Shown: positions 24,532-32,762 of the stretch, one piece after another
Layout: every line of letters begins with the position of its first letter
Numbering within the stretch: position 1 is the stretch's first letter
NCBI GenBank assembly: GCA_020845515.1
Contig: JADLFQ010000093.1
Coordinates: forward strand, 1-38,190
Length of the DNA: 38,190 bases
DNA from: Anaerolineaceae bacterium
GTDB taxonomy: Bacteria > Chloroflexota > Anaerolineae > Anaerolineales > Anaerolineaceae
Direction: 5' to 3'
Program-made: the position numbers and the translations under genes
The notes under the pieces: generated by a model
Told to the model about the DNA's origin: nothing
Database searches by the model: none
What the model saw: only the letters and a program-made list of their open reading frames with translations

Positions 24532-25517
24532 ACGCGCTCTCCCCCCGTTTTAGGATTCACCCAGCAGGCAGCGGTATGCCGGTCTCCCACTTGCAAGAGC
24601 GGAGGATTCTCCTTCCAGCAGTGCTCCACCGCGAAGGAGCAGCGCGGTGCAAACGGGCAATAGTTCGGCTTTTCCATCAGCACCGGCGGCAGGCCGTCAA
24701 TTGAAGCCAGCCGGCGGCGGCCGCTTTCATCCACACGCGGCAGGCTGGCAAGCAGTCCGATCGTATAAGGATGCTGCGGGTTGGCGTAAAGTTCTTTAAC
24801 CGGCGCTTTCTCGATGATATACCCGCCATACATCACGTTCACTCGGTCCGCCAGCCCGGCGATAATCCCCAGGTCATGCGTAATCCAGATGATTGCCATG
24901 CCCAATTCATCTTGCAGGCGCTTGGCCAGCTCGACAATTTGTGCCTGGATGGTAACATCCAGCGCGGTGGTAGGCTCATCAGCAATGAGGATTTGCGGCG
25001 TGCAGATCAGTGCCATCGCGATCATCACCCGCTGGCGCATTCCGCCGGAGAACTGGTGGGGATAGTCGTTCAGCCGCTCTTTGGCACGTGGGATTCCCAC
25101 CATGGTCAACATTTCAGCGGCGCGGTCATACGCCATGGCACGACTATACCCCTGATGGATTTCAAGCGGTTCAGCCACTTGCTGCCCGATAGTCAACACC
25201 GGGTTAAACGATGTCATCGGGTCTTGAAAAACCATGCTGATCTGGGCACCCCGGACCTGCCGGATTTCCTCATCCGTCATTTGTAATAAATCTTTACCTT
25301 GATACGAGGCAGTGCCTGCCACAACCTTTCCAGGGGGTGTGGGAATCAGGCGCAACAACGAAAGTACTGAAACGCTTTTCCCGCAACCACTCTCGCCAAC
25401 AATACCAAGCGTCTCGCCTTCTTTAAGGTCAAATGAGATGCCATTAACCGCATGCACCATTCCTTCTCGTGTTCGAAACCTGGTTTCAAGGTCCTGAACA
25501 GTCAGTAAATCGGCCAT
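24528..25517 (-). CDS. oppD: Oligopeptide ABC transporter ATP-binding protein, OppD type
   Basis: A 329-residue cytoplasmic ATPase, first gene of the peptide-importer operon. It has Walker A ([17 protein letters not shown]), signature [14 protein letters not shown], Walker B ([18 protein letters not shown]) and the switch His ([14 protein letters not shown]). The C-terminal extension has four cysteines ([15 protein letters not shown] ... AAC). The order in this operon is ATPase-ATPase-binding protein-permease-permease, so the ATPases come first. The ATG has AGGAT six bases upstream. A near-consensus promoter lies about 100 bases before the start. Confidence 0.95.
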   Translation of the reverse strand: MADLLTVQDLETRFRTREGMVHAVNGISFDLKEGETLGIVGESGCGKSVSVLSLLRLIPTPPGKVVAGTASYQGKDLLQMTDEEIRQVRGAQISMVFQDPMTSFNPVLTIGQQVAEPLEIHQGYSRAMAYDRAAEMLTMVGIPRAKERLNDYPHQFSGGMRQRVMIAMALICTPQILIADEPTTALDVTIQAQIVELAKRLQDELGMAIIWITHDLGIIAGLADRVNVMYGGYIIEKAPVKELYANPQHPYTIGLLASLPRVDESGRRRLASIDGLPPVLMEKPNYCPFAPRCSFAVEHCWKENPPLLQVGDRHTAACWVNPKTGGERV

Positions 25518-25613
25518 GCAAACATCCTTTTTCGATTTAGATTGGTGGAATAATTCCTGATTATCAAACGCTGATTTTCCCTCATGCTTACATTATAGGA
25601 ACAGGTGCTGAAA

Positions 25614-25642
25614 AGTATACTAGGTTTCCAAAGCAATGTCAA
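25614..25642 (-). promoter_or_regulatory. Near-consensus promoter of the opp operon
   Basis: TTGACA (25642-25637) and TATACT (25619-25614) are 17 bases apart on the minus strand. Transcription should start near 25607, giving a ~90-base leader. A second perfect TATAAT (25597-25592) lies in that leader but lacks a -35. Confidence 0.7.
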
Positions 25643-25661
25643 ACAACCCTTCTCGCCCGCC

Positions 25662-26522
25662 TCACTCTTCCAAAGCAGCGGTTTCCTCAGGGCAATACCG
25701 GCGCACATAATACTGGTACAGACCATAACGTAACCGCTGGCGAAAAACCTCTTTCAATTCCGGCGGAGTATTAAAGGAGGAAGCCAGTGTATTAGCCAAA
25801 TTTTGCGCCTCTTCGGGGCGGGCTTTTTTGGCAGCCAGACCCTCAAGATGCTGGTTCGCTTTTTCCAAAAATTTCAACTGTTTGCGCACCTCATCCATGG
25901 CAAGCAGCCCGCCCCTGCCGCTGACCATCAGGTGATTCTTGTACTTCTTCTCCATCAGTATCTTAATCTGCTCGATCCATAACGGAAGATCTGCCGAAGC
26001 AAGAAACGGCGCCTGTCCCGGTGTTACCAGATCGCCCAAAAAAAGCACCTTTTCCTTGACCAGTTCCACCCAGATCGCCGCACTGGAGGGCCCAGGGCGA
26101 TGTTGCAACACAATGGGATCATCATCCCAATAGATGCTTAGTTGGTCAGTAAAAGTAATCTCAGGCGCTGCCCAGCGAATGCTGCCCAAATTAGACTGCT
26201 GTTCCCACTCCGCGCCGGTTTCCGTCCCTTGGGCTTTAAAAGTAACTGGCCGCCCTCGATAGATATCCAGCAACCGGGTATGGCCGACGACAGTGCAGTC
26301 CATGTTTCGCAGTCCCACCGTCCGGTCGTAGTGCCCGTCCAAAATCACCAGCATCTTATCCACTCCGCCGCCCAAATTCAATAAAGTTGAGCGCCAGGCG
26401 CGCGCATCCTCCTGCCGGATGGGTGAATCAATTAAAATTAATCCATGCGACCAGTTAATCGCCCCTAACGTGACGCCGGGATAAAGAGTTTCAATATAAA
26501 CTTTCGGTGCAATTTCCTGCAT
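25662..26522 (-). CDS. Metallo-beta-lactamase-fold protein with degenerate metal motifs
   Basis: A 286-residue protein with an MBL-fold layout: 'VYIETLYPGVTLGAINWSHGLILIDSP', a strand ending in LDGHYDRTVGL where HxHxDH is expected, 'HRPGPSSAAIWVELVKEKVLFLGDLV' where the second His and bridging Asp occur, and a late helical region. At the HxHxDH site only one His and one Asp remain, with Arg in the last place. The 'GPSSA' segment lacks the usual GHT/GHS His. It may bind one metal, a different ligand, or none. The C-terminal ~80 residues are helical and charged. The gene follows the histidine kinase by 14 bases with GGAG before its ATG, so the pair is cotranscribed. The fold is fairly sure; the activity is unknown. 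Confidence 0.7.
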   Translation of the reverse strand: MQEIAPKVYIETLYPGVTLGAINWSHGLILIDSPIRQEDARAWRSTLLNLGGGVDKMLVILDGHYDRTVGLRNMDCTVVGHTRLLDIYRGRPVTFKAQGTETGAEWEQQSNLGSIRWAAPEITFTDQLSIYWDDDPIVLQHRPGPSSAAIWVELVKEKVLFLGDLVTPGQAPFLASADLPLWIEQIKILMEKKYKNHLMVSGRGGLLAMDEVRKQLKFLEKANQHLEGLAAKKARPEEAQNLANTLASSFNTPPELKEVFRQRLRYGLYQYYVRRYCPEETAALEE

Positions 26523-26536
26523 GAACTCTCCTACCT

Positions 26537-28102
26537 TTAAGTGCTCTTAATTGGCAGCCTGAAGAAAAAGCGGCTGCCTGCCCCTTCCTTACTCTCCACC
26601 CATATCCTGCCTCCATGGGCGCGCACTGCCAGGCTGCAGAAAGCCAAGCCCAAACCAAGCCCCTTGGGGAAGCGCGCCGATTGCAGGCGGGTGAATTTTT
26701 CAAAAATTCTCTGCTGGTCCTCGGGGGGGATTCCCAAGCCGCTGTCTTGAACCCATATCGTAATCCAGGCGCCGTCATGCGAAACCCCTGTGGACAGCTC
26801 TCCCTCCACCGGCGTATATTTTACGGCGTTTTCCAAAAGATTAATCAATACCCGGCGGATCATGTCACTGTCCATAACCGGCGCAGGCAGGGAATCAGGC
26901 AGTTGTATGCCAACTTTTTGTTTTTTGCTCTCGGCTGTCGGTGCGATCACTTCGACGGCATCATAAACCATCTCACGTATATTGGTCTCTCTTTTATTCG
27001 TAATCGGCTGGCCAGCCTCAAGGTAATTGATGTCCAGCAGGGATTCGATCAAGCGCTGCATTCGTTCGGTGGAGCGTTCAGAAATTTGAAAGACCGGCAA
27101 AATGTTTGGATTCTTATCGAAGGGAATTAACATCTTCAGCATATCCAGGCTGGAGATGATATTGGAAAGCGGCGAGCGCAGATCGTGATAGATCATGGCG
27201 GAAAGATCTTCGCGCAAGTGATCCAGTTCGCGCCGCTCGGTAATATCGCGCAGCGTCCATTGCAGGCATTCCTGTCCGCCAATCCGGGCACTTACTAAAA
27301 AGATCTCCGCCGGATAATTCTTTCCATCCTTGCCGTGCAATTCCGAAACGTAAGAAATATTTGCGCCCACACGCAGCGCATCCGTCTCTTCCTTTATTTT
27401 TTTCGGGCTGGAGGGCTCCAGCATTTCAATAGAGCGGCCCGTCAGATCGGAAAGGGCATACCCGCTGGCGCTGGCTGCGGCGCGGTTGGCTTCCAAGATT
27501 TCTCCGCTCCAGGTTGTGACAATAAGGGGGTTGATATTTTCTTCAAAAAGCTCGCGATAGCGCCGGGTGGCGGATTGCAAAGAGTTATACAGCAAAGCAT
27601 TTGAAATCGCAATTCCCGCCTGGTCGGCAATGGCTTGCAGCAAGGCCAAATGATCGGAATTAAAGAAATTCGGCGTCGAATGCACGATCGTCAGAATGCC
27701 CACCAACTGCTCACCACTTTTGACCGGAATACAGATCGCCGATTTCGGTCCTGTACGCAAAAGATCATCATCAGCGCGCCGCAGCCACCGCTCGTCTTTG
27801 CTCGTATCCATCAAGAGCGCGGGCTTCTGCTGGCGCAGTACCCAACCCGCCAACCCCTGATCAAGCGTAGCCTGAAGCTGGCTGCTCGTATGGGAAATCA
27901 ATTGCCCCTCAACGACAATCGCTGCATCAACGGGTTTCTCATCCATACCCAGAACAATTAAAGTCCCCCGTTCAGCGTCCACGTTCTTAACCGAAAGGGT
28001 CAGCACGCGTGGCAAAACTGCCGGTAAATCCGGCGACCGGGCCAGTTCGCGGCTGACATTGAATAACAACTCCAGGGAAGAGCGGGTTGAATCTTTACTC
28101 AT
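26537..28102 (-). CDS. Soluble GAF-PAS sensor histidine kinase
   Basis: A 521-residue kinase with no membrane segment. A GAF domain spans ~10-172 ('NVDAERGTLIVL', 'KSAICIPVKSGEQLVGILTIVH', 'LLQAIADQAGIAISNA'). A PAS domain spans ~180-292 ('RYRELFEENINPLIVTTWSGEILEANRAA'). The HisKA dimerisation domain has the phosphoacceptor H306 (MIYHDLRSPLSNI). The HATPase domain has the N box (NLLENAVKYT, N425), G1 (DSGLGIP), F box (IFEKF) and G2 (GLGLGLAF). All catalytic motifs are intact. It senses an unknown intracellular signal. No response regulator is adjacent; the Roadblock-type regulator at 15 kb is a possible partner, by inference only. The ATG has no clear ribosome site, but a TGCTATACT promoter lies just upstream. 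Confidence 0.93.
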   Translation of the reverse strand: MSKDSTRSSLELLFNVSRELARSPDLPAVLPRVLTLSVKNVDAERGTLIVLGMDEKPVDAAIVVEGQLISHTSSQLQATLDQGLAGWVLRQQKPALLMDTSKDERWLRRADDDLLRTGPKSAICIPVKSGEQLVGILTIVHSTPNFFNSDHLALLQAIADQAGIAISNALLYNSLQSATRRYRELFEENINPLIVTTWSGEILEANRAAASASGYALSDLTGRSIEMLEPSSPKKIKEETDALRVGANISYVSELHGKDGKNYPAEIFLVSARIGGQECLQWTLRDITERRELDHLREDLSAMIYHDLRSPLSNIISSLDMLKMLIPFDKNPNILPVFQISERSTERMQRLIESLLDINYLEAGQPITNKRETNIREMVYDAVEVIAPTAESKKQKVGIQLPDSLPAPVMDSDMIRRVLINLLENAVKYTPVEGELSTGVSHDGAWITIWVQDSGLGIPPEDQQRIFEKFTRLQSARFPKGLGLGLAFCSLAVRAHGGRIWVESKEGAGSRFFFRLPIKST

Positions 28103-28130
28103 AAAAGATTTGGCAGAGGAATTTCCAACA

Positions 28131-28139
28131 AGTATAGCA
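28131..28139 (-). promoter_or_regulatory. Extended -10 promoter of the histidine kinase gene
   Basis: TGCTATACT lies about 29 bases before the kinase ATG. Between the acetyltransferase stop and this box, a 4-bp AGCC/GGCT hairpin followed by TTTT may be a weak terminator. The same nonamer occurs before the 83-aa gene at 37.76 kb. Confidence 0.5.
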
Positions 28140-28153
28140 TAAAAGCCTTCTGG

Positions 28154-28948
28154 CTATTGCCCGGCCGTGCGCACGCTATCGCACCGCTCACAATCCACAC
28201 CATCACATAACAGCGCCCCAGGCTGCATCTCCAGCAAGTCCGTTACTGCCTCGATCAGGGGGAGTAAAGGCATCGCTTGAATTACAGCCGCGCCAATCTT
28301 AGCCTTGCGTACAAACAACGGTTCCACCAGCCGTGCCACTTGGTTGAATCCATCCGAGCAGCCCGGAAAGCCCGTACACTCGACAATGCCTGTGGGCGTC
28401 AATGCCCAGCGCGTAAATTGCCTGCGCCCGGCTGCCCGCTCTGCCAGGTGAATCGCGGTGTTTGCTGTATGATCTACCCCCAACAGCACCACCCAACCTC
28501 CTTGTTGTGCCAGCACCCCCACCGGTGCAAGCGGATGGTCAAGCGTTTGGGATTCCAGCGCCTTCTCTACATTGATCCCGGAGAAAGATAAAATCGGGTG
28601 ATTCGAACGTTTGGAATGCGGATGAAGCCGTAATTGTTCTGCCAATGCACCAACCATCGGGTCGGCCGGCATAGTCGGCCAGAAAAACTCTGCCATGCGA
28701 TTAGTCTTCTCCCCACTGCCATAGACAATTCCATTCTCAGGCGGGCCTGTTTCCGGAATCACCATGGTTCGGTAGGTAAATGCCGGCATCATCAAGCTGT
28801 CGCTGGTCGCCAGCAGCGCACCCAACACCGTCTCAGCTCCGCCGCGCACCTCTCCAAAAGCAGACAAGGAAGCATGCACCAAAAGAGGCCAGGATGGTTG
28901 GATGTCTAAATCTTTTAACCCGTTGATGAGATCGCGATAGGAGAGCAT
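28154..28948 (-). CDS. AAC(3)-family N-acetyltransferase (aminoglycoside 3-N-acetyltransferase fold)
   Basis: A 264-residue protein of the antibiotic_NAT/AAC(3) family, which transfers acetyl from acetyl-CoA to an amine. Family blocks are visible: LLVHASLSAFGEVRGGAETVL (~22-42), 'LMMPAFTY' (52-59), RSNHPILSFSG (114-124), 'DHPLAPVGVL' (137-146) and GVDHTANTAIHLAE (157-170). Chromosomal members in environmental bacteria need not confer resistance; native substrates are mostly unknown. The C-terminus has an unusual cysteine group (C248, C253, C256, with C191 and C197 earlier) that may bind a metal. The gene lies upstream of the kinase-MBL pair on the same strand but has its own promoter. The ATG at 28948 follows GGGGG. 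Confidence 0.85.
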   Translation of the reverse strand: MLSYRDLINGLKDLDIQPSWPLLVHASLSAFGEVRGGAETVLGALLATSDSLMMPAFTYRTMVIPETGPPENGIVYGSGEKTNRMAEFFWPTMPADPMVGALAEQLRLHPHSKRSNHPILSFSGINVEKALESQTLDHPLAPVGVLAQQGGWVVLLGVDHTANTAIHLAERAAGRRQFTRWALTPTGIVECTGFPGCSDGFNQVARLVEPLFVRKAKIGAAVIQAMPLLPLIEAVTDLLEMQPGALLCDGVDCERCDSVRTAGQ

Positions 28949-28979
28949 TAAAACCCCCGGTCAAAGGATGGATAAGAAT

Positions 28980-28985
28980 ATTATA
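28980..28985 (-). promoter_or_regulatory. -10 box of the AAC(3)-family gene
   Basis: A perfect TATAAT on the minus strand, 32 bases before the ATG. No convincing -35 is present. Confidence 0.4.
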
Positions 28986-29058
28986 CACATGGAATAGAAC
29001 AATACTCTGCAAATCCTGTTTTTTTATCCAGGTCGCTTACGCAAACCGCGATCAAAAG

Positions 29059-29147
29059 AGCCGCTCCTCCCAACTTCTGAAAAGCTGCCAGAGCAGTCCC
29101 CCTTAACCAAGAAGCGGCTGGACAGAAAAACCAGCCGCTTGTTTTTT
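29059..29147 (+). terminator. Intrinsic terminator on the plus strand with a competing upstream arm
   Basis: AAGCGGCTGG (29112-29121) and CCAGCCGCTT (29131-29140) form a perfect 10-bp stem with a 9-base loop, then G and six T. This is the best intrinsic terminator in the window, but no plus-strand gene ends here. AGCCGCT at 29059-29065 could pair with the same left arm. In the minus direction the stem follows the LPQTG gene by ~50 bases but lacks a T-run. Nothing else is evident in 28986-29194. Confidence 0.55.
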
Positions 29148-29194
29148 ATAACAAAAAAGGGGAAACCGTAGAGAGGCGTTCGCTTTACGCCAAG

Positions 29195-29836
29195 TTAACG
29201 ATTCTCCGAAAGCCGTACGCGCCGGATCACAATCACCAGTATGATCAGGAAAGCTCCCAGCCCCACCATTACCGGTAAACCGACTTCATCAGCAAATCCG
29301 GTTTGTGGCAGCGCCGTAGGAGAAACCCCGCCGCCCGCTGCAGCCGTCGGGTATCCTTGCGCAGCCTGGGTGAGTAGAGCCGCGACAGTTTGTGTGCGCG
29401 AGAGCAAATCTTTAGGAACCACTCCTTCGGCTTGCGCTTGCAGTTCTTCAGTTTCTACGATGACAATTACCTCCGTCGCAGTTGCCTGCACGATGACTGC
29501 CGTTGGGCTGGGTTGTTGCGTGGCGCTAGGTACGGCGGTCGCGCTCGGGGTGAGCAGTTCTTGCTGTACAAAGGCAATCTGTGTGGCCGCCAGTGCGGTG
29601 GCCGTATTGGCCGCGTTGATTTCCGCTGCCTGCTGCTGCCGGGCTGCATTGCGAGAGGGCAAGTAAAGCAGCGCGAACACCGCCATGGCAACCAAAGCCA
29701 GGAGAAAAATCCCGCCGATAACGCCCAGAATGATCACAAACGAGCGGTTGTTGGCCGGCCGTCTGGGTCTTTCCGGTTCTGTCAGCATTTCTTCGTCAAA
29801 ACCTTCAAAAATATCGTCATCATTTAAGTCGGACAT
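29195..29836 (-). CDS. Bitopic protein with LPQTG sorting-type C-terminus
   Basis: A 213-residue protein. An acidic cytoplasmic N-terminus (DDDIFEGFDEEM) is followed by a transmembrane helix at ~33-58 and an Ala/Thr/Gln-rich extracytoplasmic stalk with possible coiled coil. It ends in LPQTG (176-180), a hydrophobic helix (~186-204) and RRVR. This is the organisation of a sortase signal, although the second helix could simply be a stable anchor. If cleaved by a sortase, the product would be anchored at the N-terminus by its first helix and attached to something at the C-terminus. Both helices and the stalk suggest a bridge between membrane and cell surface. The ATG at 29836 has GGAG eight bases upstream. 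It is the last gene of the long operon, 98 bases after its neighbour. Confidence 0.7.
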   Translation of the reverse strand: MSDLNDDDIFEGFDEEMLTEPERPRRPANNRSFVIILGVIGGIFLLALVAMAVFALLYLPSRNAARQQQAAEINAANTATALAATQIAFVQQELLTPSATAVPSATQQPSPTAVIVQATATEVIVIVETEELQAQAEGVVPKDLLSRTQTVAALLTQAAQGYPTAAAGGGVSPTALPQTGFADEVGLPVMVGLGAFLIILVIVIRRVRLSENR

Positions 29837-29934
29837 GGTCATCTCTCCTACGGTTTCAATTTGCCGTTCCGCCGGGGTTTATGGCAAAAAAGCGCCAACC
29901 AGGGGTTTCCCAATCTACAAAAATCTTTACGGTA

Positions 29935-30990
29935 TTATTCTAGCATATCCAGGTTTGCGAGCGGTACAAATATTTGCTCATTATTTTCCAAGCGCACAAG
30001 TGCTGTACTTGTTCGTATGCCATTCGGAAGCGTTTGCGCCGCGGACGGAACGTCCACCACCACACCAATCTTTCCCAGCAGAGGCATCGTTGTAATGCGT
30101 GCGACCTTGCCAGGGCGCCACTCACCAACCTCTGCGGTTGCTTCTCCGCTGGCAGGTAGAGGAATAACCACTTCCGGCTTCTCGCCGGTAAAGGGGTCCC
30201 ACGGCGATGCGTTCAGGCAGGCATCCCGTTTCTCATTGTTCACCAGGATTTTATACCCCTGAGCGTTCATCGGGAAAGTTCCAAATCCATCCAGTACAAT
30301 CACCGGGTAATTAACGCTTTGGGCAGTCGCAACCAGGTCTGCCGTCATGCTTCCTAAAATCAGGCCGCGCAGCGGCAAGTCCGCCCCAATTTTGAGTGCA
30401 TCGGCATCCTCACAGCGTCCGCCCAAAAGAACCGCCCCCCGCATGCTCATATTCAGCGTCTCCCGCCCAAGAGCTTCTTCCGGCGACAACGTTGCCGCCA
30501 GCAGCATCCCCTGGTTGGCTTTTCCGTTTCCCCACACCCCTTGCAGCAACGCGCCCTCGGCTTCCAAAATAGCGCCGCGCTCCGGGATGACCTCAATCAC
30601 CGTTCCTGCAATCCCCGCAAATACCTCCAAAAGTTGGTTCTGTATTTCAATCAAAATCCCCGCAGCAGTAATTGTGACAATTTGCCCCTCCACCGGTGAG
30701 CGAAGAACCCGGCGGAACATCCCGCCACTCTCAGCAAGGGCATCATCCTTCTGAATACGGTCGCCGGGCTTGCATTGTAGAGCGCCTTCCAGTTGTTCAG
30801 CCTTGCGGATATTCAATATTCGTCGGACATCCAGTAAAAGATGTTCATTCCCCGCATACCCCGAAGCCACTATATCGGCAGCGCTGATTTTCTGATGCTT
30901 CCGGACGTGCACCTGGCCGCGCACCGGTAACATCCGTGCCCGTCGGATGGTGGTCAAGGGTTGCATGTGGGTGATAGAAACTTGTTGCAT
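29935..30990 (-). CDS. Uncharacterised protein with lipoyl-like/hybrid-barrel and KOW-like regions
   Basis: A 351-residue soluble protein that I cannot name. Residues ~72-118 look like a lipoyl/sandwich-hybrid domain ('CKPGDRIQKDDALAESGG', 'RSPVEGQIVTITAAGILIEI') such as found in RnfC/NqrA-type or biotinyl carrier folds, but no biotinylation Lys is seen. Residues ~180-250 hold a Rossmann-like segment ('GAVLLGG', 'PLRGLILGSM', 'YPVIVLDGFG'). Residues ~290-348 resemble an SH3-like/KOW barrel ('RPGKVARI', 'LGKIGVVVDVP', 'VPLANLDMLE'). No signal peptide. It lies 41 bases after the ASKHA ATPase gene, on the same strand, and I infer that the two proteins act together. The ribosome site is weak. Confidence 0.55.
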   Translation of the reverse strand: MQQVSITHMQPLTTIRRARMLPVRGQVHVRKHQKISAADIVASGYAGNEHLLLDVRRILNIRKAEQLEGALQCKPGDRIQKDDALAESGGMFRRVLRSPVEGQIVTITAAGILIEIQNQLLEVFAGIAGTVIEVIPERGAILEAEGALLQGVWGNGKANQGMLLAATLSPEEALGRETLNMSMRGAVLLGGRCEDADALKIGADLPLRGLILGSMTADLVATAQSVNYPVIVLDGFGTFPMNAQGYKILVNNEKRDACLNASPWDPFTGEKPEVVIPLPASGEATAEVGEWRPGKVARITTMPLLGKIGVVVDVPSAAQTLPNGIRTSTALVRLENNEQIFVPLANLDMLE

Positions 30991-31031
30991 ATTAATCTCG
31001 TTTCTTCATGGTTGCAAATTTCATACCAGCT

Positions 31032-32756
31032 TCAACCGCTCAAAACCTGTTTCCATTTCTTTAAAACATCGCGCCGGCGAGCAGCGTCTTTGGGCAAAGG
31101 CACTGGCCGGCCGCGCGCGTCGATCACCGCGCCGCACAGGCCGCCTGTGATCTTAAAGCTGTTGGCGCTGCGCTGGCCTGTCGGGTCAACCACTGTTTTT
31201 CGCAGCGGCTCCAAATGCAGCCGGACAGTCTGACCGTTTTTCAAAGGCAACACCGTAAAAGTCCCTTGGCGGATTTCCATCCGGCTCTCATTGCCCTTTT
31301 CATACTCCACGCGCACATTCAGAATCGGCGCGCCGTACCGCGCCGGACTATACGGGCAAATCACCGTCCCCAGGTTAAGAAAGGCGCTGGATTCAAGCGC
31401 TTGTACCGGCAGCAGGGGGTTGACCTCGGCAGCAGCTCCCAGCGCGGCCAGCAGGCTGTGTTTATCCAGAATCACAGTGGATACCCCCACCGGTTGCAAA
31501 CCATCCAAGAGCATCATCAAAGCCTCCCCGGCTGTAGGCGCCTGGTTGAAAATGCTCCCGCCCGCCAAAATCGGTTCGAATACTTCACCCAAGTCCGGGT
31601 TTTCTGCCTTTGCCTGTAAGAAACTCCTGCGCAGGATAACCTTTGCCATCGCCTGCTCAATTGCCAACGTCTCCGCCGAACCCGGGATGCTGGCTGGATA
31701 AAGAGACTTTTGCCACAAGTAATCACGCAGGAGTTCGGGAGGCGTGTAAATCGTCAACCAGCGGTTAATTTCTTCTATCAAGGCCGGCTCTGTCAGACGG
31801 CGCGCGCTTGAACCCAACCCGTAAGGCGCGACTGCCAAATTCAACCGTCCGTCCTGTGCGGCCGCAAGAATCACACCCTGACTGCCAATATCAATTCCCA
31901 GCACACTTTTTTGCGGGTCGTATGCCCGGCTGAGAAATCGCACCATGCGCCCCATCGCATGAGAAACCGGCAGTGGAACAGCCGAGCATTGGTCAGCAAG
32001 GGTCTGCATCCCACCAAGCTGCTTTTTCCGGAAGTCCGTTACCAACTCTGCCAGGACCTCCTGGGCAGGAGAAATATCCTCCTGATCAATTCCGGGGCGG
32101 ACATTGGGTGCAATATGAACCGTCGTCCATTTGGAAAGCGCCTCCTGAATTTTGCGCGCCAGCGCCTGGTTGCCGGTGTATAGAATATGCGGGCGTTGTT
32201 CTTGCGGTAAAATACGACACACCAATATCAGCAGCTCCGCCAGTTTGAATACAGAGCGGCCAGCCCCCCCTTCGGTGCCTCCCCCAAAAATGATCAAGTC
32301 CGGTTTTGCCTGTAAAACCGCGTCAATCCGCGCCTCCGGGCGGCGGCGATCGCCCAGGCTCAAGCTCTCGGCCACCTGCCCTGAGACAGTTCCCGCCAGG
32401 CGTTGGATGCTCTGCAGCGATACATCTGTCAGCAGTCCTGCAGTAACAATGCGCAATTCCGGCCCTGCCGTATAGGCCGCTACAAGCCGGTCAACGCCGG
32501 CATTATCCTCACGTGAGGGCAGAATCAGACGGTCATCCTTAATCAGCGTCCGCCCCAGTTTTTCTTGCAGGTTAAGAACTGCCCGGAAAAAACCTTCCCC
32601 AATATCGCGAAACGGCGCGTTGGCGGTACTGGCAGCGATACCGCTGCCAATAAAACGATATTGCCCCTCTACAACATCAAAAAGCAGCGCCCGGGTGTGC
32701 ACGGAACCCAGATCAATTGCCAGAATGGACTGTGCATCAACGATCGAAGTCGCCAT
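31032..32756 (-). CDS. ASKHA-type ATPase of the GlmL/MutL (glutamate mutase-associated) family
   Basis: A 574-residue cytoplasmic protein with actin-like ATPase signatures: phosphate-1 loop AIDLGSVHTRALLFD (13-27), phosphate-2 loop GIDIGSQGVI (287-296) and an adenosine-type LAGGSIFN (398-405). A GGGTEGGAG loop lies at 158-166. This matches the GlmL/MutL family (PF13941), first found beside glutamate mutase. No glutamate mutase (glmE/glmS) genes are nearby, so a mutase role is unlikely here. The C-terminal ~100 residues (from about 470) appear to be an added beta-rich domain ('GQTVRLHLEPLRK', 'FKITGGLCGAVIDARGRPVPLP'). It sits in the middle of the membrane-protein operon, 6 bases after the 226-aa gene. 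An energy-coupling or assembly role is inferred. Confidence 0.75.
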   Translation of the reverse strand: MATSIVDAQSILAIDLGSVHTRALLFDVVEGQYRFIGSGIAASTANAPFRDIGEGFFRAVLNLQEKLGRTLIKDDRLILPSREDNAGVDRLVAAYTAGPELRIVTAGLLTDVSLQSIQRLAGTVSGQVAESLSLGDRRRPEARIDAVLQAKPDLIIFGGGTEGGAGRSVFKLAELLILVCRILPQEQRPHILYTGNQALARKIQEALSKWTTVHIAPNVRPGIDQEDISPAQEVLAELVTDFRKKQLGGMQTLADQCSAVPLPVSHAMGRMVRFLSRAYDPQKSVLGIDIGSQGVILAAAQDGRLNLAVAPYGLGSSARRLTEPALIEEINRWLTIYTPPELLRDYLWQKSLYPASIPGSAETLAIEQAMAKVILRRSFLQAKAENPDLGEVFEPILAGGSIFNQAPTAGEALMMLLDGLQPVGVSTVILDKHSLLAALGAAAEVNPLLPVQALESSAFLNLGTVICPYSPARYGAPILNVRVEYEKGNESRMEIRQGTFTVLPLKNGQTVRLHLEPLRKTVVDPTGQRSANSFKITGGLCGAVIDARGRPVPLPKDAARRRDVLKKWKQVLSG

Positions 32757-32762
32757 AGTTCC

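Noticed and set aside
28154-28948. Acquired resistance gene
   Set aside because: There is no mobile element, integron site or composition shift around it; it looks like a resident chromosomal gene.
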